Origin: Pseudomonas sp. MRSN 12121
GTDB taxonomy: Bacteria; Pseudomonadota; Gammaproteobacteria; Pseudomonadales; Pseudomonadaceae
Reading direction: 5' to 3'
Assembly: GCF_000931465.1 (NCBI RefSeq)
Contig: NZ_CP010892.1
Location: 3,929,388-3,993,387, forward strand
Length of the DNA stretch: 64,000 nucleotides
Under the pieces are notes generated by a model. It searched no databases. It was given only the letters and a program-made list of their open reading frames with translations, and was not told where the DNA came from. This document shows, one piece after another, positions 1-7,867 of this stretch; within the stretch, counting starts at the first letter, position 1, and every line of letters starts with the position of its first letter. The position numbers and the translations under genes are program-made.

Positions 1-213
1 GCCGATGATGACCCGGACACCGCCGACGTCGATTTGCGGGCCGTCGTAGCGCCCGCCTTGCCGGTAGTCCTGGGATTTATTGCCTTTATTGCCATGCCCG
101 CCCTGATTGCCGTGCGGGTTGCCCTTGCCATTCCCAGGGTCCGCATGGAGCGCGGTCGAACCGAACAAAAGCGCGGCACTGGTTAGAACAGCTATCAGCG
201 AACGAGTCGTCAT
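1..213 (-). CDS. CigR-like small secreted protein (3' end beyond window)
   Basis: Only the first 71 codons are present; the gene runs off the left edge. The start at 213 gives an N-terminal signal peptide (basic MTTR, hydrophobic stretch, cleavage after LHA around residue 25), then a Gly/Asn/His-rich low-complexity stretch and a segment ending GGVRVIIG. This arrangement recalls the RcnB/CigR group of small periplasmic proteins common in Pseudomonas. Family assignment is from memory of that pattern. The function in Pseudomonas is not established. It is divergent from the Gly-rich gene at 334. Confidence 0.55.
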   Translation of the reverse strand, partial: MTTRSLIAVLTSAALLFGSTALHADPGNGKGNPHGNQGGHGNKGNKSQDYRQGGRYDGPQIDVGGVRVIIG

Positions 214-333
214 CTATGCAAATCCTCTGCGGGGATCCAGGCGGGGTGCCATTCGTCATGACACTCGAACTATAGACAGCCCTTCGCGTCTTAGTTCATG
301 CAAGACCCTCCCCCCTCATCCGTGGAAGCAATC

Positions 334-801
334 ATGCTTTTGAAGAAAACGAATCTCGTGGCTGTCGTGACCTGCGTAATGATGTTGGCCGTGGCTCCCT
401 TGGCCGCTTATGCCAAGGACGGTGGTGGTCATGGTGGCGGCAATGGCGGTGGTGGTGGCAACGGCGGCAGTCATGGCGGCGGTGGCAACAGTGCCGGCAA
501 TGGTGGCAGTCATGGCGGCGCGGGTAGTCACTCAGGCGGCATCAGCGGCAAGGGCCACAATGGCGGCCTGAAAAACGACAACGCGGGCAAGGCCGTCCGC
601 AACCTCGGAGAAAACGGCAACCATTACGGTAGCCTGCGTAATGACAGCAACGGCCATGGTTCGACGACCTCCGGCGTAGCCCACTCCAAGGATACCCGCG
701 GCCTGTCCAAGGCCACCGCGATCTCGGCGACCACGCCAGGCGAGCACAACAGCAAAGGCTTGAGCAACGCGGCAGTCTCCACGACCAAGAACGATCGCTA
801 G
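334..801 (+). CDS. Gly/His/Asn-rich secreted protein of unknown function
   Basis: 155 residues. The ATG at 334 is chosen over the upstream in-frame ATG at 298 because it begins a clean signal peptide (MLLKKTN, hydrophobic core, AYA cleavage near residue 27) and follows a GGAAG at 323-327. The mature part is a low-complexity repeat of Gly, His, Ser and Asn (about residues 30-75), then a Ser/Thr/Asn-rich tail without cysteines. Such proteins are exported and mostly disordered. It shares Gly-rich composition with the divergent CigR-like gene but is not obviously homologous. No function is assigned. Confidence 0.7.
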   Translation: MLLKKTNLVAVVTCVMMLAVAPLAAYAKDGGGHGGGNGGGGGNGGSHGGGGNSAGNGGSHGGAGSHSGGISGKGHNGGLKNDNAGKAVRNLGENGNHYGSLRNDSNGHGSTTSGVAHSKDTRGLSKATAISATTPGEHNSKGLSNAAVSTTKNDR

Positions 802-870
802 CCTCCTCCCCGCTGCTCGCCCGTTGACTGGTGTTTAACACCAGCAGCGGGTCAGCAAGGCGTTGGATGA

Positions 871-897
871 AAAGCCCGGCCCAGTGCCGGGCTTTTT
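871..897. terminator. Bidirectional intrinsic terminator between convergent genes
   Basis: A perfect 10-bp stem (AAAGCCCGGC / GCCGGGCTTT) with loop CCAGT is flanked by A-rich sequence on the left and a T-run on the right. It can therefore stop transcription from the gene ending at 801 (plus) and from the HxlR gene ending at 921 (minus). Confidence 0.85.
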
Positions 898-920
898 CGT
901 TTGCGCCCGTACAAGCAGGA

Positions 921-1343
921 TCAACCGTTCCGGCCACTGGCCTGACCGGCCCCAGGCGGCGCACTGACCGCGCTATCGCCCTGGTGCCGGGCATCGTAAA
1001 GCTCGCGGGCAGCGTCCAGTTGCGGGAAGTTGTGTTCGGCCCAGCGGTCCAGGGCGGCCAGGGTATCGACCAGCGAGCGCGCCACGGGCGTGAGTCGGTA
1101 TTCGACCCGTGCCGGCTTCTCGGCGAAGTCCAGCCGCTCGATCAGTCCATGGCGTTCCAGGCGGCGCAGGGTCTGGGTCAAGACTTTCTGCGAGATGCCT
1201 TCGATGCGCCTTAGCAACTCGCCGTTACGCATGGGTTGCCGGGCGATCGCCGGCAGAATCAGCAGCACCCATTTGCCGGAGATCAGCTCCAGCGCATCGC
1301 GCGCTGAACAATTGCTGGCGTAGACATCGCCCGGAAACGCCAT
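921..1343 (-). CDS. HxlR-family winged-helix transcriptional regulator
   Basis: 140 residues. The N-terminal segment NCSARDALELISGKWVLLIL followed by MRNGELLRRIEGISQKVLTQTLRRLERHGLIER is the classic HxlR winged helix-turn-helix. The lone Cys12 sits where redox-sensing HxlR proteins (YodB/QorR type) carry their reactive cysteine. The last 25 or so residues are Ala/Gly-rich and non-conserved. The gene is divergent from the NAD(P)H oxidoreductase at 1421, separated by 77 bp holding a palindrome at 1350-1361, so it most likely represses that gene and itself in response to quinones or electrophiles. That ligand is inferred. Confidence 0.85.
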   Translation of the reverse strand: MAFPGDVYASNCSARDALELISGKWVLLILPAIARQPMRNGELLRRIEGISQKVLTQTLRRLERHGLIERLDFAEKPARVEYRLTPVARSLVDTLAALDRWAEHNFPQLDAARELYDARHQGDSAVSAPPGAGQASGRNG

Positions 1344-1349
1344 GGTGGT

Positions 1350-1361
1350 TACCTCAAGGTA
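1350..1361. promoter_or_regulatory. Candidate HxlR operator
   Basis: TACCT-CA-AGGTA is a perfect 5-bp inverted repeat. It lies in the intergenic gap and overlaps the Shine-Dalgarno region of the HxlR gene, a normal place for autoregulation. No second copy was sought systematically. Confidence 0.45.
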
Positions 1362-1420
1362 CGTAATTGTCAGGCGGCCAGCGCCGGTACAGCATCGCGG
1401 AACAGTTTAAGGAGGTCCCC

Positions 1421-2182
1421 ATGCATGTACTAATCGTCCTGGCCCATCCCGAGAAAAAATCCTTCAATGCCCACCTGGCGCAACAGGCGCAAGACACCTG
1501 GCGTGCCCAGGGGCACCAGGCCACGGTGCTGGACCTGTATGCCGAGCAGTTCGAGCCACGCGAAGGCGACTGGCACTATTCCAGCCGGCTGGACGCCGGG
1601 CACTTCGACACCATGCAAGAGCAGCGGCATCACTGGCATCAGCAAGCCCTGCCCCGCGACGTCGAACGGCATATCGAGCTGCTGCTGCGCGCCGATGCCC
1701 TGATCCTGCAATTTCCCTTCTGGTGGTTTGGCGCGCCGGCCATTCTCAAGGGCTGGATGGACCGGGTATTCGTCTATGGCGGGTTGTACCAGAGCCAGCG
1801 GCGCCACGAGCGGGGCATCATGCGCGGCAAGAAAGCCCTGGTGGTCTCCACTGCCGGCGCCTCGGCGCAAGCCTGCGCGGCCAATGGCCGCGATGGCGAC
1901 ATGCGCCTGTTGCTCTGGCCAATCCTGCATTCGTTGCACTACATCGGCTTCGAGGTGCTCGAGCCCTATCTTTTCCACGGCGTCCGTAGTGGGCTGGCCG
2001 GCGAGGCGCAGGCGCAACAACGAAGCGCTCTCGAGCAGCGAACCCTCGATTACCGGGCCAGGCTCTTGGGCTGGGAGCAATGGCCGGCCATCCCGTTCAA
2101 CCGGCAGCAGGACTTTACCGAGGAGCTGAGCCTGAAGCCCGGCGCACCGAGCTACAGCCCGTTTGTCCGCCACCTCCCCTGA
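1421..2182 (+). CDS. NAD(P)H dehydrogenase (quinone), flavodoxin-like fold
   Basis: 253 residues. The ATG at 1421 follows an excellent Shine-Dalgarno sequence, TAAGGAGGT (1408-1416). The start MHVLIVLAHPEKKSFNAHL is the FMN/FAD-binding loop of the NQO1/KefF/MdaB flavodoxin-like family. The segment LILQFPFWWFGAPAILKGWMDRVF (about residues 95-118) is the family signature lining the flavin. These enzymes carry out two-electron reduction of quinones or nitro compounds in the cytoplasm. Divergence from an HxlR regulator supports an electrophile-detoxification role. The exact substrate is unknown. Confidence 0.85.
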   Translation: MHVLIVLAHPEKKSFNAHLAQQAQDTWRAQGHQATVLDLYAEQFEPREGDWHYSSRLDAGHFDTMQEQRHHWHQQALPRDVERHIELLLRADALILQFPFWWFGAPAILKGWMDRVFVYGGLYQSQRRHERGIMRGKKALVVSTAGASAQACAANGRDGDMRLLLWPILHSLHYIGFEVLEPYLFHGVRSGLAGEAQAQQRSALEQRTLDYRARLLGWEQWPAIPFNRQQDFTEELSLKPGAPSYSPFVRHLP

Positions 2183-2402
2183 CGCGAACGTGAATTTCCG
2201 CCCTCGGCGGCCATGCCATTCGTCCAGCCCCGAACGCCAGGGAGCGTTCCTCATCTACACCTAGAACATGGGACCTCTGGCCCTTTGCCTGCACCGGAGA
2301 AACCTGGGATCGGGGCCGGGCATTCGATTCGATGGCACACGAAGCGCCATGCGAAACCGCAGTACCTCAAGCTTCGGGCAGCATTTCTCAAGGAACGGAA
2401 AA

Positions 2403-2732
2403 ATGACCACTCACAGCACCCACTGGCATGCCTGGCTGGACACCATGCCCCCCAAACCCGATGAGCTGCATGTTGTAGGCGATGTAGAAGTCGCCAACCC
2501 GGGCATCACGGCCTATCTGACGATACGCGTCCCGCAAGGGATCAACCCGGCCATACTCCTGCTGGACCTGCACCTGTTCCAGAGACCGGGACAGTGGATA
2601 CAACAGATCACCTGCACCCAGGCGCGCTTCAACCGCGTACTGCCGCCCGGATCGCCGCGCTATACCGCGATCGAGATCTTCCAGAACGGCGAGCGTATTG
2701 CCTTTATCGACAACATCCCGCACGTATCCTGA
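2403..2732 (+). CDS. Conserved hypothetical protein
   Basis: 109 residues. The ATG at 2403 follows AAGGAA (2390-2395); a longer in-frame start at 2268 has no ribosome site. No signal peptide or membrane segment is seen. The middle (VEVANPGITAYLTIRVPQGI) reads as beta-strands, so a small soluble beta-rich protein is likely. The family is not recognised. It stands alone between the oxidoreductase and the acetyltransferase. Confidence 0.6.
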   Translation: MTTHSTHWHAWLDTMPPKPDELHVVGDVEVANPGITAYLTIRVPQGINPAILLLDLHLFQRPGQWIQQITCTQARFNRVLPPGSPRYTAIEIFQNGERIAFIDNIPHVS

Positions 2733-2901
2733 CTGACTCGCCCTGAGTCAGCGGAGTCGCCACAACCCGGCCGCGACCACCCGCCCTGGAACCGGGTGGC
2801 CGCCTGAGCGCCATGCTCGTCGCCTCAATTCCTGTGCAGCTGTTGAATCGCCGTGCGCGAGCTTTTAGCCTGAGCGGCTTCATTCAGGACATGGACGGGA
2901 C

Positions 2902-3330
2902 ATGATCAGGACATTCGAACAGCGAGACATGGAGGCCGTACTCGACATCTGGCTACGGGCCACGCTGAAAGCCCACGACTTCATCGACGCCTCGTTCTGG
3001 CAGTCGCAAGTCGACAACATGCGGCACCTCTACCTGCCGGCCTCGCAGAGCTACGTCATCGAGCAGGACGCGCAAGTGCAGGGCTTCTACTCGCTGCATG
3101 AGGACCGGCTGGCTGCGCTGTTCGTCGCCCCCGAATGCCAGGGCCAGGGACTGGGCAAGCGATTGCTGGCCCATGCCAGGACCTTGCGCAGCGTATTGAA
3201 CCTGGGGGTGTACAAGAACAACACCGCCAGTTGCGCGTTTTATCGGGCGCAGGGGTTCGTGGTGATCCGCGAGCAGACGGACGAACAGACCGGGCAACGG
3301 GAATACCTCATGCGCAGCGTTGCGCCGTGA
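2902..3330 (+). CDS. GNAT-family N-acetyltransferase
   Basis: 142 residues, usual size for a single GNAT domain. The acetyl-CoA motif A is plain: LAALFVAPECQGQGLGKRLL (about residues 72-91, Q/R-x-x-G-x-G/A loop), followed by LNLGVYKNNTASCAFYRAQGF (motif B). The start at 2902 begins MIRTFEQRDMEAVLDIW, a typical GNAT first strand and helix. The N-terminal pattern DIWLRATLKAHDFI recalls YiaC/YjaB-type protein or small-molecule acetyltransferases. The substrate cannot be told. Confidence 0.85.
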   Translation: MIRTFEQRDMEAVLDIWLRATLKAHDFIDASFWQSQVDNMRHLYLPASQSYVIEQDAQVQGFYSLHEDRLAALFVAPECQGQGLGKRLLAHARTLRSVLNLGVYKNNTASCAFYRAQGFVVIREQTDEQTGQREYLMRSVAP

Positions 3331-3354
3331 GGCCCCGCCAGGAGCATCAGCGAT

Positions 3355-3380
3355 AAAAAGCCCAGCAACCAGGCTGGGCT
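3355..3380 (-). terminator. Intrinsic terminator of the DUF5329 gene
   Basis: An 8-bp stem (AGCCCAGC / GCTGGGCT) with loop AACC and, read on the minus strand, a U-run from AAAAA at 3355-3359. It lies 18 bp past the stop of the minus-strand gene. Confidence 0.8.
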
Positions 3381-3397
3381 CGATCGCGAACGGTGGC

Positions 3398-3784
3398 TCA
3401 GTGCTGCTGCCGCTGCCTTTGCAGCTCGGCCTTCAGCCAGTCGCCGGCCGGTTGCGCGCCCGCCGGGCAACGCACCTCATAGGCCTCGCCACTCATGCTG
3501 CTCCGGGTGGCGGCGAGCTCGATAAAGTCCTCCGCACTACTGACCTTATCCTTGCCCTCGAGGTAGTTCAGCTTCTTCTCCAGGTGCGCCCGGGCCTGCA
3601 AGGCCGGGTACTCGGTGCCATTGCGCACGAACCGGCAGTCGCTGTGCGAGACGAAATCCAGCAGGCCCTTTATTTCCTTGGCAGCCTGGGGACTGGTTTG
3701 CGCGTGCGCCCCACTCGTCGCGGCGGCCAGGCCCAGCGCCGCGATACTCAGCCAGCGGCGCCATTTGTTCGTAGACATCTGCAT
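3398..3784 (-). CDS. DUF5329 family periplasmic protein
   Basis: 128 residues. The ATG at 3784 is preferred because AAGGAA lies 5 nt upstream; a GTG at 3802 would overlap that site. A signal peptide spans residues 1-28 (cleavage at AHA-QTS). The mature part, with EIKGLLDFVSHSDCRFVRNGTEY and a second Cys near the end (EVRCPAG), matches the DUF5329 layout, in which two cysteines probably form a disulfide. Function is unknown. The gene follows a small ORF (3808-4005) in the same orientation. Confidence 0.7.
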   Translation of the reverse strand: MQMSTNKWRRWLSIAALGLAAATSGAHAQTSPQAAKEIKGLLDFVSHSDCRFVRNGTEYPALQARAHLEKKLNYLEGKDKVSSAEDFIELAATRSSMSGEAYEVRCPAGAQPAGDWLKAELQRQRQQH

Positions 3785-3807
3785 GATGCTTCCTTGTTTC
3801 ACGTCGA

Positions 3808-4005
3808 TCAGACTTCGATAGGGAAAGTTGGCTGAACGCCTTGCGTCACTTCAGCGCTGCTTGCCAGTGCAGCCTCCATTCGGGCCAGGAAACCCGGGTT
3901 CAACTGGGCTTCGAGCAAATTGACCTGCTCCACCGCCCTCTTCTGCTCGACGATCTTGGCAAGCTCCGCATAAGACAGCCTGGGTGGCGCACTTTGAATA
4001 ATCAC
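3808..4005 (-). CDS. Small hypothetical protein, probable GTG start
   Basis: 65 residues from a GTG at 4005 preceded by AAGGAAG with 7-nt spacing. A longer in-frame ORF to 4260 has no ribosome site and overlaps the divergent lipoprotein gene. The product is helical and charged (SYAELAKIVEQKRAVEQVNLLEAQLNPGFLARM), has no signal peptide and could be a small regulatory or phage-like protein. It lies 23 bp upstream of the DUF5329 gene and may share its transcript. Confidence 0.5.
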   Translation of the reverse strand: MIIQSAPPRLSYAELAKIVEQKRAVEQVNLLEAQLNPGFLARMEAALASSAEVTQGVQPTFPIEV

Positions 4006-4192
4006 TAAGAGACTTCCTTGGTTGATCCCCACTCCACTGGCTGGGGCTGGCGACAAGTGTATCGCTGTTTTCCGAGTCGACGCGTCCCTGAACGTTTCAA
4101 TGTCGATACACGCATTCACATGCGCGGTCCCCAGGGAGCGCGTAGGATGATTCGACCTCGACGTTCCTGCGTTGGCCCAAGGAATACCCGAC

Positions 4193-4393
4193 ATGAAAAC
4201 AAGCCGGATAAAAGTTGCATTGATCGCCGCGACCCTGGCCCTGAGCGCCTGCTCTGGCACCCCGACAAGCCACGCCTGCTACTCGGACGCCTGCAAGCTG
4301 GGCGGCCACTATACGCAACTGGACAGTGGCAGCCGTGCCTCCGCCCTGGGCAACAGTTACAACGAATACGGTTCGAGCCTTCTGCACGACTGA
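4193..4393 (+). CDS. Small lipoprotein
   Basis: 66 residues. The ATG at 4193 follows AAGGAA (4178-4183). The N-terminus has a lipobox LSAC with the acylated Cys at residue 20, then a short polar mature part with two further cysteines (HACYSDACKLGG). No charged residue dictating inner-membrane retention is obvious at +2 (Ser), so outer-membrane sorting is plausible. Function is unknown. Confidence 0.65.
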   Translation: MKTSRIKVALIAATLALSACSGTPTSHACYSDACKLGGHYTQLDSGSRASALGNSYNEYGSSLLHD

Positions 4394-4581
4394 CCCGGCG
4401 GCCTGGAGCAGAGCCAGGCTGATTCACTCTCGTGCCCCTCCCTTCGTGCTCGCGGAATAACCTGTCGCTACTCTCCCCATGGCAAGCGCCGCATGGGTGA
4501 ACTAGCGTTAGGACTTGCAATGCCCTGGTCAGCCGTTCGCCAGAAACCTCGGTTAACATTCCGCCATTGGGAGGGACTCCA

Positions 4582-5004
4582 ATGCATCCGCTAAAGACTC
4601 AACTATCCGCAATAGCTTCCACGCTGTGCCTGACGGCCTTTTCCACCAGCCTGTTCGCACAAGTCTTCGTCTGCACGAACTCGAACACCGATCCGAACTG
4701 CAATAACTACACCGCCATAACCGCCACTCAACAAGCGCTGAAGCCCAGGACGCCCGACGAACCTACCGTCGACCAGGCCCTGAAGGATGCGGGCCATGAC
4801 TCGGTTAGAAATGGCTATAACTCTGTCGGCAATACCAATCTCTATCTGAAAAGTGACCTGTGGCACCTGGGTGGAGACAACCAGATGTCAGCCGAACACC
4901 TGACGGCTTATGTCTATAAGAACGATCAGAAAGTAAGAACCTGCCATGTCTTCTCGACGTACCTGCCCACACAAAAAGTCTATCGAACGACCTGCGACAA
5001 ATGA
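4582..5004 (+). CDS. Secreted protein of unknown function
   Basis: 140 residues. The start at 4582 follows GGGAGG (4569-4574). A signal peptide ends near residue 26 (SLFAQ). The mature protein has four cysteines (VFVCTN, PNCNN, RTCHVF, RTTCDK), compatible with two disulfides in the periplasm, and no recognisable domain. A strong terminator follows at once, so it is likely a single-gene unit. Confidence 0.65.
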   Translation: MHPLKTQLSAIASTLCLTAFSTSLFAQVFVCTNSNTDPNCNNYTAITATQQALKPRTPDEPTVDQALKDAGHDSVRNGYNSVGNTNLYLKSDLWHLGGDNQMSAEHLTAYVYKNDQKVRTCHVFSTYLPTQKVYRTTCDK

Positions 5005-5020
5005 CACCACCGCTCCTGCA

Positions 5021-5049
5021 AAACGCCCGGTCTGGTACCGGGCGTTTTT
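5021..5049 (+). terminator. Intrinsic terminator
   Basis: Stem AAACGCCCGG / CCGGGCGTTT with loop TCTGGTA, followed by a T-run. It lies 17 bp after the stop of the secreted-protein gene. Confidence 0.85.
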
Positions 5050-5250
5050 GTGTGTGCTTGGTCACTGCGGCGGGAAAGTTTGCGCGATATCACGGGTTCC
5101 TCTTGCCTCGAACCCTGTGTCCATCAAAAGCCCGGCCCTCCCGCCGTAGCACACTTCAAGCTTCCAATGATGAATATATGTTCATCAAGAACATGCTCCG
5201 ATGCGTCTAGTCTGCGGGTTCCGACATAGTGACTACAGGAGTTGCCCACC

Positions 5251-5412
5251 ATGTTCTCGCACGCAAGCGTCCCGCTGACCCTCCTCCTCATCATCATGCT
5301 GCTAGGCGTGATCGCCGCCTTCCTCCATCCGGTACATGCGTTGACTTCCTGGCTTCGAAAGCGGCGTAAAGGATCTTCCTCCCAGGCAGCCAGAAAAGTC
5401 AGTTCACGCTGA
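5251..5412 (+). CDS. 53-residue single-pass membrane protein
   Basis: The start at 5251 follows CAGGAG (5236-5241). Residues 8-27 (PLTLLLIIMLLGVIAAFLHP) form one hydrophobic helix, followed by a strongly basic cytoplasmic tail (WLRKRRKGSSSQAARK). By the positive-inside rule this is an N-out/C-in small membrane protein. No family is recognised. Good ribosome site and clean topology make it a credible gene despite its size. Confidence 0.55.
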   Translation: MFSHASVPLTLLLIIMLLGVIAAFLHPVHALTSWLRKRRKGSSSQAARKVSSR

Positions 5413-5594
5413 GTTTTTCCCTCAACGGGCCCGGCCAAGCCCGGGCTTGTTGCACCGGTACGAAGCCTCCTCAGCCTCCTTTGGCGCCAATCACAACGTG
5501 CTGGTTACTCCAAAGTGGGGAGAAACAAAAAAACCAGCGCGGGCGGGGCTTTTGCCACCGCGCAGATCCCCCGCTGTGGACGTCTCCCCGTAGG

Positions 5595-5834
5595 TCAAAG
5601 ATTGCAGCTGTATTGATATTCGAAGGGGAAAAAGACGGTATCGACCACCAAAGAAAACGGCGCGTCGATCAGTAAAAAGGGAATCAGTTTTCCTTTGGAA
5701 GTGCCCACCAGCCACCAGTCAAACCGAAGACCAATGTATGGGCAGCGGTGCTTGTCATAGTCCATGCGCATGGCGGTTGCCATACACCCACTCAGACTGG
5801 CAATCAGCACCAGCAAAATCGCGTTTCGCAGCAC
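5595..5834 (-). CDS. YceK/YidQ-like small lipoprotein (DUF1375 type)
   Basis: 79 residues from a GTG at 5834, preceded by AAGGA with 6-nt spacing. A lipobox LSGC places the acylated Cys at residue 17. The mature part (CPYIGLRFDWWLVG ... LLIDAPFSLVVDTVFFPFEY) matches the YceK/DUF1375 pattern, where the Y-x-G...D-x-P-x-S-x-x-x-D-T-x-x-x-P motif is conserved. These are outer-membrane lipoproteins of unclear function. Confidence 0.75.
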   Translation of the reverse strand: MLRNAILLVLIASLSGCMATAMRMDYDKHRCPYIGLRFDWWLVGTSKGKLIPFLLIDAPFSLVVDTVFFPFEYQYSCNL

Positions 5835-5973
5835 GTAACGTCCTTATTACTTCTTTGTGCAGAGCGGCATAGGTCACACCCCCGCGGTGATGACCGAAGA
5901 TGACATCCGCAAGCGAATAGATAAAAAGCTCATGCCTACCCGGTAATGGCGGAAAGACTTTTTAGATTGCGGG

Positions 5974-6016
5974 AAAAACACAAAGGGCTTGCATCCGCTT
6001 TCGCTAGCAAGCCCTT
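5974..6016 (-). terminator. Terminator downstream of tRNA-Leu
   Basis: A 10-bp stem (AAGGGCTTGC / GCAAGCCCTT) just beyond the tRNA 3' end, followed on the minus strand by TGTGTTTTTCCC. It ends the tRNA transcript. Confidence 0.75.
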
Positions 6017-6024
6017 GTAATAGA

Positions 6025-6111
6025 TGGTGCCCGAAGCCGGAATCGAACCGGCACGCCCTTACGAGCGGGGGATTTTAAGTCCCATGCGTCTACCAGTTTC
6101 GCCATTCGGGC
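6025..6111 (-). tRNA. tRNA-Leu(UAA)
   Basis: The minus strand folds into a class II tRNA of 87 nt including encoded CCA: acceptor GCCCGAA / TTCGGGC, anticodon loop CTTAAAA with anticodon TAA, long variable arm, and T arm with GGTTCGATTCC. In Pseudomonas this gene normally closes a Gly-Cys-Leu cluster. Here the Cys gene has been displaced by insertions upstream. Confidence 0.97.
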
Positions 6112-6260
6112 GGTAGCGCGGTGTTGCCACCTGAAAGGCTTGAAATGCCTGAGTCCTTTCAGTGCCTTGCGGCAAGGGGGTGAAATATATACATCCCCTC
6201 CCCTCGAAGCAAGTTCGCTGGCGTCAAATTCAAGACCGCGTCTTGAGTCAGGCCAAACAT

Positions 6261-6365
6261 AAAAAGGCTCTGCAAATCATCGATCTACAGAACGCCTTCG
6301 AGACATCGCGGCCATGATCGGCGCGGGTGGATCTGCACTCCACCGACACAACCAGGAAGCGCGGC
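6261..6365 (-). pseudogene. Decayed tRNA-Cys-like sequence with terminator-like tail
   Basis: On the minus strand, 6327-6343 differs from the anticodon arm of the tRNA-Cys fragment at 8285-8301 at only 2 of 17 positions and keeps a GCA anticodon. Flanks resemble the D-arm and T-arm sides more weakly. Downstream, 6261-6297 resembles the terminator at 8215-8247 (both share ATCA-C/T-GATCTAC). It lies about 190 bp upstream of tRNA-Leu, where tRNA-Cys would normally be. Best read as a degenerate copy left by an older integration; an alternative is chance tRNA-like similarity. Confidence 0.4.
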
Positions 6366-6440
6366 AGATTAGCACATCGAACAGGACGTAACCATATGAT
6401 TTTAAAAGGCTTACACGGATAAAAAGCGCATCACGACCCT

Positions 6441-6662
6441 CTAGGTGCCGCTGCCAACGCCCTCCACGGCCCGTGCATAGGCGACCGTCGCCACTTCGAT
6501 CATGGCCTTGCGCTCGTCCAGGTCGATGATGCCTTTCTCCCGAAAGTGATCGACCATTCGCAGCAATTCGTCGTACTGCTCGCGCGCGTCCATGCGGATT
6601 TCGGGGGAAGTCAGCAAGTCATGAAAGGCGGAAAACGCCTGCACCTTCGTGTCGTCGTACAT
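6441..6662 (-). CDS. Small hypothetical protein
   Basis: 73 residues. The ATG at 6662 has TGGAG 8 nt upstream; the longer start at 6701 has no ribosome site. The product is acidic and helical (FHDLLTSPEIRMDAREQYDELLRMVDHFREKGIIDLDERKAMIEVATVAYARAVEG), soluble, with no known motif. It lies in the scar between tRNA-Leu and the prophage. Confidence 0.6.
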   Translation of the reverse strand: MYDDTKVQAFSAFHDLLTSPEIRMDAREQYDELLRMVDHFREKGIIDLDERKAMIEVATVAYARAVEGVGSGT

Positions 6663-6777
6663 GGCCAATACTCCAGGAGTGTGTTCGGTAGAGGCCGCCA
6701 TGTTTCAGGGGGTTCGCCGTGTACGACGTACGGTAGGCAGCGCGGACTACGACATCGTTGCGCCGCGCTTTCGGGCA

Positions 6778-7197
6778 TCAATCGTCCGGGTTGTGCTCGG
6801 AGAAGGCTTGGTTCAACAGCGCCTGGACGACGTTGTCCGGGTTGCCCAGCAACTGTTTATCGAAAGCCTTGCCGTCAGCCGAACGGCTGGCCAGCAACCC
6901 CCAGGACTGCTGGCCATCGGCACTGAAAACCACGATCAATTGGTGGTCCGCACAGTCGTGCGGCTTGCACATATGACCGACCGTGAAGCTTTTCCCGCCC
7001 GCCGAAACTTTCTCCACCGGCGTCGCGGTGCCCTCGGCCTTGCTGACCCAACTCGGGAAGGCAAGCATCTGCGCATAGGCTTGCTTGTAGGGAGCCTTGC
7101 TCACCAGCTCAGGCAGATACTGCTCGGCCGACGCGGCTGCGGCCATCAGCGAAAGGGACAATCCACCAGCCAGGAGGACAAAACCGTTTGCTCTCAT
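6778..7197 (-). CDS. ivy: Ivy: inhibitor of C-type (vertebrate) lysozyme
   Basis: 139 residues. A signal peptide ends near residue 24 (ASA-EQ). The hallmark CKPHDC loop (GHMCKPHDCADH, about residues 76-87) is the disulfide-closed loop that Ivy inserts into the lysozyme active site. The following strand LIVVFSADGQQSWGLL and length agree with the family. Ivy is periplasmic and protects against host lysozyme and possibly the cell's own muramidases. The ATG at 7197 is used; a TTG at 7203 is possible. The gene lies in the integration scar, so its resident or acquired status is uncertain. Confidence 0.9.
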   Translation of the reverse strand: MRANGFVLLAGGLSLSLMAAAASAEQYLPELVSKAPYKQAYAQMLAFPSWVSKAEGTATPVEKVSAGGKSFTVGHMCKPHDCADHQLIVVFSADGQQSWGLLASRSADGKAFDKQLLGNPDNVVQALLNQAFSEHNPDD

Positions 7198-7860
7198 CGT
7201 CAATAACCTCTGTTGAAGAAGCGATGACTGTCGGACGGGAGAGCGCTACAAAAGTTTCCTGCGTCTTGAAGCCTGTGGCAGCGCCTGGCAACAGGCCCTA
7301 CCTGCGAATAGACGCCCACCCTGACCAGTTGTTGGCCGTTCAGCAATCCCTCGTAAACACACCTGGCCGGGCGAGCGGGGAGCACTCTATCCGCAGCGCT
7401 CGCGCCTGTCCCGTAGAGGATTCTGAAAGCTGAACAGATTCAGCTGGACATCTCCAGGCATCGTCTGGACAACCGCAGTTATATCCAAGCGAAATAAACA
7501 ATCGACCCGCTAACGAACATCGAGCGCTCTACAGGAAGCCCTACACCAAAGTTCGAAACAGCAGAATATAAATATATCGAAACACAATTTGCCACTCGTC
7601 GGAACAGTCAAGATTTAACCCCAAGAGCAACTTGCGTTTACCCGCTCAAGAGCTTGACTCTTCTCTTGTCTACGATTGCAAGGAGGCAACCGGACCCCGC
7701 CAATTCGGCACATCCTGCTGCCTCACCCCTTACTCGCCCGCGTATCAGAAGGGCTTCTCCAGTGAGTTAACCTAACTACGAAGTTCTCGTAGCAGTGGCA
7801 AGTCTGCACGTGGTTTATCAATAGGGAGCCAACTCATGGAATGCACTAATCAAAAAGGAA
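7198..7860. other. 660-bp intergenic region, relatively AT-rich
   Basis: No supported gene on either strand. The right half is richer in A and T than the neighbours, and it carries a short palindrome at 7776-7792. It probably holds the promoters of ivy (leftward) and of the gene at 7868 (rightward). Confidence 0.5.
7776..7792. promoter_or_regulatory. Candidate operator upstream of the IPD072-like gene
   Basis: CTACGA-N5-TCGTAG is a perfect 6-bp inverted repeat about 75 bp before the start at 7868. The position suits a regulator site. No cognate regulator is visible. Confidence 0.3.
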
Positions 7861-7867
7861 TATGAAC

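Noticed and set aside
2268..2402. N-terminal extension of the hypothetical protein at 2403
   Set aside because: The stretch is rich in Arg/Ser with no ribosome site, while AAGGAA precedes the ATG at 2403.
7836..7865. Nine-codon leader ORF before the IPD072-like gene
   Set aside because: It has a GGGAG upstream and its stop overlaps the ATG at 7862, but nothing shows it is translated or regulatory.
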